A stretch of 30,971 bases of DNA, taken from positions 1 through 30,971 of the forward strand of contig CAYPHA010000055.1 in NCBI GenBank assembly GCA_964410215.1, read 5' to 3'. This document shows positions 27,444-30,971 of this stretch, one piece after another. Position 1 is the first letter of the stretch. Every line of letters begins with the position of its first letter. A model generated the notes under the pieces. The model saw nothing but the letters and a program-made list of their open reading frames with translations. It was not told the DNA's origin and made no database searches. Source of the stretch: CAYPHA01 sp964410215. GTDB taxonomy: Bacteria; Calditrichota; Calditrichia; Calditrichales; CAYPHA01. Made by a program: the position numbers and the translations under genes.

Positions 27444-28547
27444 ATGCGGTTTGTTTTTATCATTTTAATGATCCCAGTCCTGTTGATGACAAACGGATGT
27501 AAAAAACAGGCCGATTCATCCGGTTCGGTCGATAAAACATATATTTACATTTCAAATTATGACGGGGATACGATAACCTGGTTTGAGCTCGATATGACGA
27601 GTGGCATTCTGTACCGTAAAGGGGAAAAGAGCGTGATGAAACAACCGGGTCCCCTTGCCTTTTATAAAGAGACCGGGATTATCTATGCTACCATGCGCGG
27701 TGAGAACAGTGTCTCCGCTTACCGAATTGCGTCTTCTTCCGGTGATCTGATTCCTATCGGAACGACGCGGGTGGCCGGAAATCCGGCGTATCTTTCACTG
27801 GACCGTTCCGGTAAATATCTTTTTACCGCCTATTACCGGGATGAACAAATCGCCGTACACCGGATCGGTGTTGATGGTATGGTTGACAGTTCAACTGTCC
27901 AGATTATTGAAACCGCTAAGAATCCACATGCGATCCTGGCAGACCCATCGAACCGTTATGTCTATGTTCCTCATACGGGAGGTAATGTCATCTTTTCGTT
28001 CACTTTTAACGGAAAAAATGGCCGGCTCACTTTAATGGAAAATGGTATGGTTACTCCCGGTGATATGGCACAGCCAAGACACCTGTTTTTTCATCCTGAA
28101 AAAAACATGGTTTATGTAAGCAATGAAAAAGGGAGCAGTGTAACCACATATAAGGTGGATCCGAAAAATGGGTATTTACATAGTTTGCAGACGCTCTCTA
28201 CCATTCCTGATGACTATAGCGAAAAAAACACCTGTGCGGATGTTGAGGTCCATCCATCCGGCAGGTATGTGTATATTTCCAACCGGGGGCACAACAGTAT
28301 TGCCTCTTTTTCGGTGGATCCGGAAAGTGGTATGCTCAGTCCCATCACGCATACGCCAACGGAACCGGTACCGCGTTCGTTTAATATGGACCTATCCGGC
28401 CAGATTATGATTGTGGCCGGACAGGAATCAAATACGCTCAGGGTATACCGGATAGATGTTGATTCCGGAGAATTACATCCCTTAGAGCAATATGATGTTG
28501 GAAAAGGACCATCATGGGTTGAAATCGTTACACTTATTGACAGGTGA
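27444..28547 (+). CDS. Seven-bladed beta-propeller lactonase, lipoprotein
   Basis: A PF10282-type lactonase family protein (the fold of cytosolic 6-phosphogluconolactonase Pgl), expected to open sugar lactones to aldonates. The frame extends to TTG 27399, which overlaps the previous stop, but ATG 27444 has AAGGG eight bases upstream and gives a clean lipoprotein signal: FVFIILMIPVLLMTNGC (C19). I chose 27444 (367 aa). Blade repeats are visible as YISNYDGDTITWFELD, YATMRGENSVSAYRI, FTAYYRDEQIAVHRI, YVPHTGGNVIFSF, YVSNEKGSSVTTYKV, YISNRGHNSIASFSV and MIVAGQESNTLRVYRI, seven in all. The lipidation signal puts it in the periplasm, on the same side as the Tat-exported reductase and dehydratase. 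Confidence 0.86.
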   Translation: MRFVFIILMIPVLLMTNGCKKQADSSGSVDKTYIYISNYDGDTITWFELDMTSGILYRKGEKSVMKQPGPLAFYKETGIIYATMRGENSVSAYRIASSSGDLIPIGTTRVAGNPAYLSLDRSGKYLFTAYYRDEQIAVHRIGVDGMVDSSTVQIIETAKNPHAILADPSNRYVYVPHTGGNVIFSFTFNGKNGRLTLMENGMVTPGDMAQPRHLFFHPEKNMVYVSNEKGSSVTTYKVDPKNGYLHSLQTLSTIPDDYSEKNTCADVEVHPSGRYVYISNRGHNSIASFSVDPESGMLSPITHTPTEPVPRSFNMDLSGQIMIVAGQESNTLRVYRIDVDSGELHPLEQYDVGKGPSWVEIVTLIDR

Positions 28548-28598
28548 AAAAATGTTTATTCATATGAGGAATGAAATATTTAAAATGGAGCTTACCTT

Positions 28599-29705
28599 AT
28601 GAAAATGAAGAGCACATTGAATAATCGACTTCAAAGCTTACTGTTACTTATGTTAGCATCTGTTCTGTTTCAATGTACGGAATCGGAGAATCCCGATGCT
28701 GCGGCACTAAACCTTGCTGACATGATCCAACCGGTGCCTGAAAGCGCTATATTTTCTCAGGAGGATTATTATGTCTGGGGTGGAAGCATAATCCGAAGTG
28801 AGGATGGCACATATCATCTGTTCTATTCGCGCTGGCAGCAAAAATTTGGATTTAATGCCTGGGTTACCCATTCCGAGATCGCCCATGCTATTGGTGATAG
28901 CCCGGTAGGTGCCTTTTCATTTTCAGATGTAACACTACCTGTCAGGGGGAATACGTACTGGGATGGATTATGCACACACAATCCTACGATTTTGAAAGAA
29001 GATGGAAAATATTATCTGTATTATATGGGAAATACAGGGGATGGTAAAGTGACAGAAGGATTGAACTGGAGTCATCGTAATAATCAGCGTATCGGAGTAG
29101 CGGTCGCGGATAAACCGGAGGGACCGTGGAAACGATTCGATCAACCATTGTTGGATGTCAGTACGGATTCCAATGCACCCGATGCATTGATGGTAAGCAA
29201 CCCGGCCGTTTCCAGGGGTCCTGACGGGGGATTCCTGATGATTTACAAAGCGGTGGGACTGCAGCGTGCATTACCGTTCGGGGGACCGGTTGTCCACCTG
29301 ACAGCTACATCAGATGCACCTACCGGCCCGTTTACCAAACAGATGCAGCCGGTTTTTACGGCTCCCGGTGTCGATTTCCCGGCGGAAGATCCCTTCGTAT
29401 GGTATGACAAAAAGCGTGAAAAATATTATGCGGTGGTAAAAGATATGGAGGGTTATTTCACCAATGCCGGCAGGTCACTCGCCTTATGGGAATCGTTCGA
29501 TGGCTTGGATTGGAGGCAGTCTGAAAACATACTGGTTTCAACCACTAAGCTGAAATGGATCGGTGGCAGCGTTCAGGAACTGGATCGTCTCGAGCGACCG
29601 CAACTTTTATTTGATGAAAACAACAAACCCATCGTTCTTATTTGTGCTGTTGCGGAAACGCCGGATGGCAGCAATTCGTATAATGTCCGCATTCCCCTGA
29701 AATAA
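28599..29705 (+). CDS. GH43/GH117-like five-bladed beta-propeller glycosidase, probable lipoprotein
   Basis: A 368-residue exported protein; GGAG lies eight bases before the ATG. The leader LQSLLLLMLASVLFQC suggests lipidation at C26, although the residues before Cys are not a classic lipobox. The mature part has the beta-propeller repeats of clan GH-F-like families: YYVWGGSIIRSEDGTYHLFY, THNPTILKEDGKYYLYYMG, SNPAVSRGPDGGFLMIYKA and AEDPFVWYDKKREKYYAV. Acidic residues in DPF and in the N-terminal blades are candidate catalytic groups. The SPVGAFSF and KPEGPWKRF motifs are of the kind found in GH43, GH117 and related propellers. Arabinosidase, galactosidase or anhydrogalactosidase activities are all possible; the family assignment is by eye. 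It is the only glycosidase inside the catabolic block. Confidence 0.77.
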   Translation: MKMKSTLNNRLQSLLLLMLASVLFQCTESENPDAAALNLADMIQPVPESAIFSQEDYYVWGGSIIRSEDGTYHLFYSRWQQKFGFNAWVTHSEIAHAIGDSPVGAFSFSDVTLPVRGNTYWDGLCTHNPTILKEDGKYYLYYMGNTGDGKVTEGLNWSHRNNQRIGVAVADKPEGPWKRFDQPLLDVSTDSNAPDALMVSNPAVSRGPDGGFLMIYKAVGLQRALPFGGPVVHLTATSDAPTGPFTKQMQPVFTAPGVDFPAEDPFVWYDKKREKYYAVVKDMEGYFTNAGRSLALWESFDGLDWRQSENILVSTTKLKWIGGSVQELDRLERPQLLFDENNKPIVLICAVAETPDGSNSYNVRIPLK

Positions 29706-29788
29706 ATTGAATAATGTGATCGTATAATCTAAAATAGTGGTTTAAAAAGCATTTGATTTGAGTGATGTTGAAAAGGTAATATAGCTCC

Positions 29789-30028
29789 ATGAAAAAATAT
29801 GTGCGTGTCCAGGTGAAAAAAATTGAGATCGATAAATGGTATGAGGGTTGTCGGATTAATAATGATCCCGGAGAAGGCTTTATTCTGGATTGGATTGAGA
29901 ATAACGCCGGTTATTTCCGGAATAAATGGAATGCTTCCCAATGTAAAAATTGTATCAACTGGAAAAGGTGCGGGTATGAATTGTTAGATACCTGTGATAT
30001 GTTTGAACCGGATTCCGAAAATCTGTAA
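29789..30028 (+). CDS. Small Cys-rich protein of unknown function
   Basis: A 79-residue soluble protein with AAAGG upstream and the same strand and spacing as its neighbours (83 bp after, 36 bp before). I do not recognise its family. It contains five cysteines: C21, then C52, C55, C61 and C69, the last four in the pattern C-x2-C-x5-C-x7-C near the C-terminus. That spacing looks like a zinc or iron-sulphur site. The first half is rich in charged and aromatic residues (IEIDKWYEGCRINNDPGEGF, WIENNAGYFRNKWN). The position inside the operon argues that it is a real gene. Confidence 0.65.
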   Translation: MKKYVRVQVKKIEIDKWYEGCRINNDPGEGFILDWIENNAGYFRNKWNASQCKNCINWKRCGYELLDTCDMFEPDSENL

Positions 30029-30064
30029 ACTTGGTACTGATACAATCATTGAAAGATCAGTTGT

Positions 30065-30826
30065 ATGAAACTTGAAGATTTAAAGGGAAAAAGGGTCCTG
30101 GTGACGGGGGCCAGCAGCGGTATCGGAGCCGCTACCGCGATTGCCTTTGCCAAACAGGGCTGTAAAGTCGGGGTTCATTATAACCGCAATAAGGAGGGGG
30201 TCGCCAACGTCCTGCAGATGGTGAATCAGAAGGGTGACGGGATGCTCTTTCAATGTGATGTTACGGACGAAGATGCCGTCGTACAAATGATCGATGATTT
30301 TGCCAACTGGTGCGATGGGATCGATATCCTTATCAATAATGCCGGTGCTCTCCTGAAAAGAAGCACCATCGAAGAATCAACCAGCAATTATGTCGATCAG
30401 TTATATGCCATCAACCTGCGCAGTATCTTTATCGCCGGCCGCGAAGCCCTGCCGCATCTGAAAAAGAGTAAAGGGACGGTGGTCAATATCGGCTCCATCG
30501 CCGGACACAGCGGCGGTGCGGGTGGTTCCGGTATATACGCCACCATGAAGGGGGCGATTAACACGGCCACCATCGCCATGGCCAAAGAATTTGCACCGTA
30601 TGGCATCCGCGTTAATAATGTGCTCCCGGGTTTTATCGATACGCCTTTCCACGATGGGGTGACATCCGAAGAGCAGCGAAAAACTTTTATCGAACTGACG
30701 CCGCTGGGACGGATTGGCGAGGCGGAAGATGTCGCGAACGCGGTGCTCTTCCTGGCAAGCGACGCAGCCTCCTATATCACCGGGGAGACGCTGGCCGTGA
30801 ACGGCGGCGCATTGATGCGTTCATGA
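30065..30826 (+). CDS. Short-chain dehydrogenase/reductase (classical SDR)
   Basis: A 253-residue cytoplasmic SDR. Motifs are complete: TGASSGIG (residues 14-21) for NAD(P) binding, NNAG (91-94), catalytic S144, Y158 and K162 (YATMK), and the C-terminal GETLAVNGGALM typical of FabG-like enzymes. In non-phosphorylative sugar pathways, SDRs of this size serve as sugar 1-dehydrogenases or as 2-keto-3-deoxy-acid dehydrogenases (for example in L-fucose degradation). An NAD(P) sugar oxidation role is therefore likely, while FabG activity for fatty acids is less likely given the neighbours. It is the last gene before the terminator. Confidence 0.9.
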   Translation: MKLEDLKGKRVLVTGASSGIGAATAIAFAKQGCKVGVHYNRNKEGVANVLQMVNQKGDGMLFQCDVTDEDAVVQMIDDFANWCDGIDILINNAGALLKRSTIEESTSNYVDQLYAINLRSIFIAGREALPHLKKSKGTVVNIGSIAGHSGGAGGSGIYATMKGAINTATIAMAKEFAPYGIRVNNVLPGFIDTPFHDGVTSEEQRKTFIELTPLGRIGEAEDVANAVLFLASDAASYITGETLAVNGGALMRS

Positions 30827-30860
30827 TCTAAACTCGAAAAATGAATGGTGAAATGGCTGT

Positions 30861-30894
30861 AAAAAGGCCGGGTCATAATGCCCGGCCTTTTTTT
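30861..30894 (+). terminator. Rho-independent terminator at the operon end
   Basis: AAAAAGGCCGGG pairs with CCCGGCCTTTTT around the loop TCATAATG: seven G-C pairs plus five A-T pairs, followed by a T-run. It lies 35 bp after the SDR stop codon. The A-run on the other arm lets it work in both directions, which suits a convergent gene on the right. Confidence 0.93.
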
Positions 30895-30926
30895 ATTATA
30901 GAGAAGTTGCCTGATTTTTAGCTTTC

Positions 30927-30971
30927 CTATTCAATAAGTTCAAATTCTATCGTTTCAATTTTGTAGGGTGC
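30927..30971 (-). CDS. C-terminal tail of a convergent gene (partial)
   Basis: On the minus strand the last 45 bases read APYKIETIEFELIE followed by TAG, an alternating beta-strand-like ending. It faces the bidirectional-type terminator, as expected for a convergent neighbour. Only 14 codons are visible, so the product cannot be named and chance is possible. Confidence 0.35.
   Translation of the reverse strand, partial: APYKIETIEFELIE

Noticed and set aside
1..30971. tRNA, rRNA, CRISPR arrays, insertion sequences, transposases or phage genes
   Set aside because: No such structure or protein motif was found on either strand; the only repeats are the MORN units and the 13-bp inverted pair.

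Overview
This window is a carbohydrate-utilisation locus. Every confidently called gene is on the + strand. It starts inside one glycoside hydrolase gene and ends at a strong hairpin terminator, behind which the tail of a convergent gene is probably visible. The organism is a Gram-negative-type bacterium: there are many type I, lipoprotein and Tat signals, and periplasmic-style glycosidases. The enzyme content resembles Bacteroidota or other FCB-group or candidate-phylum polysaccharide degraders. However, several genes have strong Shine-Dalgarno sequences (for example GGAGGTGAT before 22433) and no SusC/SusD pair is visible, so a non-Bacteroidota lineage is as likely. This is inference; no rRNA or marker gene is present.

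Region 1 (2-9644) is an exported glycosidase and esterase battery: the C-terminal end of a GH95 enzyme, a sialate-O-acetylesterase-like SGNH esterase, a complete second GH95 (alpha-L-fucosidase or alpha-L-galactosidase), a GH97 alpha-glycosidase of the retaining alpha-galactosidase type, and a GH2 beta-galactosidase-like enzyme. Region 2 (9645-16517) is odder. It holds a short relic resembling the start of a URO-D-family gene, a 1419-residue secreted protein that joins an unassigned putative glycan-active region to an SGNH esterase and an alpha/beta-hydrolase esterase, a complete URO-D/methyltransferase-like gene, and a lipoprotein made of nine gapless 24-residue MORN-type repeats. A 248-bp gap with a perfect 13-bp inverted repeat then separates these genes from the catabolic block.

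Region 3 (16518-30826) is a tightly spaced block, probably one long operon. In order it encodes: sodium:solute symporter, FAD-dependent oxidoreductase with a discoidin-like tail, PfkB-type 2-keto-3-deoxygluconate kinase, KDPG-type aldolase, Tat-exported aldo/keto reductase, second sodium:solute symporter, Tat-exported enolase-superfamily dehydratase, DHDPS-family lyase/aldolase, lipoprotein beta-propeller lactonase, GH43/GH117-like lipoprotein, small Cys-rich protein, and SDR dehydrogenase. A Rho-independent terminator follows.

Taken together, the hydrolases should release galactose- and fucose/L-galactose-type monosaccharides and remove ester groups. The catabolic block contains every step type of a De Ley-Doudoroff-like route: sugar oxidation, lactone hydrolysis, aldonate dehydration, 2-keto-3-deoxy-aldonate phosphorylation, and cleavage to pyruvate plus a triose phosphate. 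The striking feature is that the reductase, lactonase and dehydratase all carry export signals, while the kinase and aldolase do not. This suggests that the oxidation and dehydration half runs outside the inner membrane and that a sugar acid is imported by the symporters. The substrate and the exact sugar stereochemistry cannot be read from the sequence.
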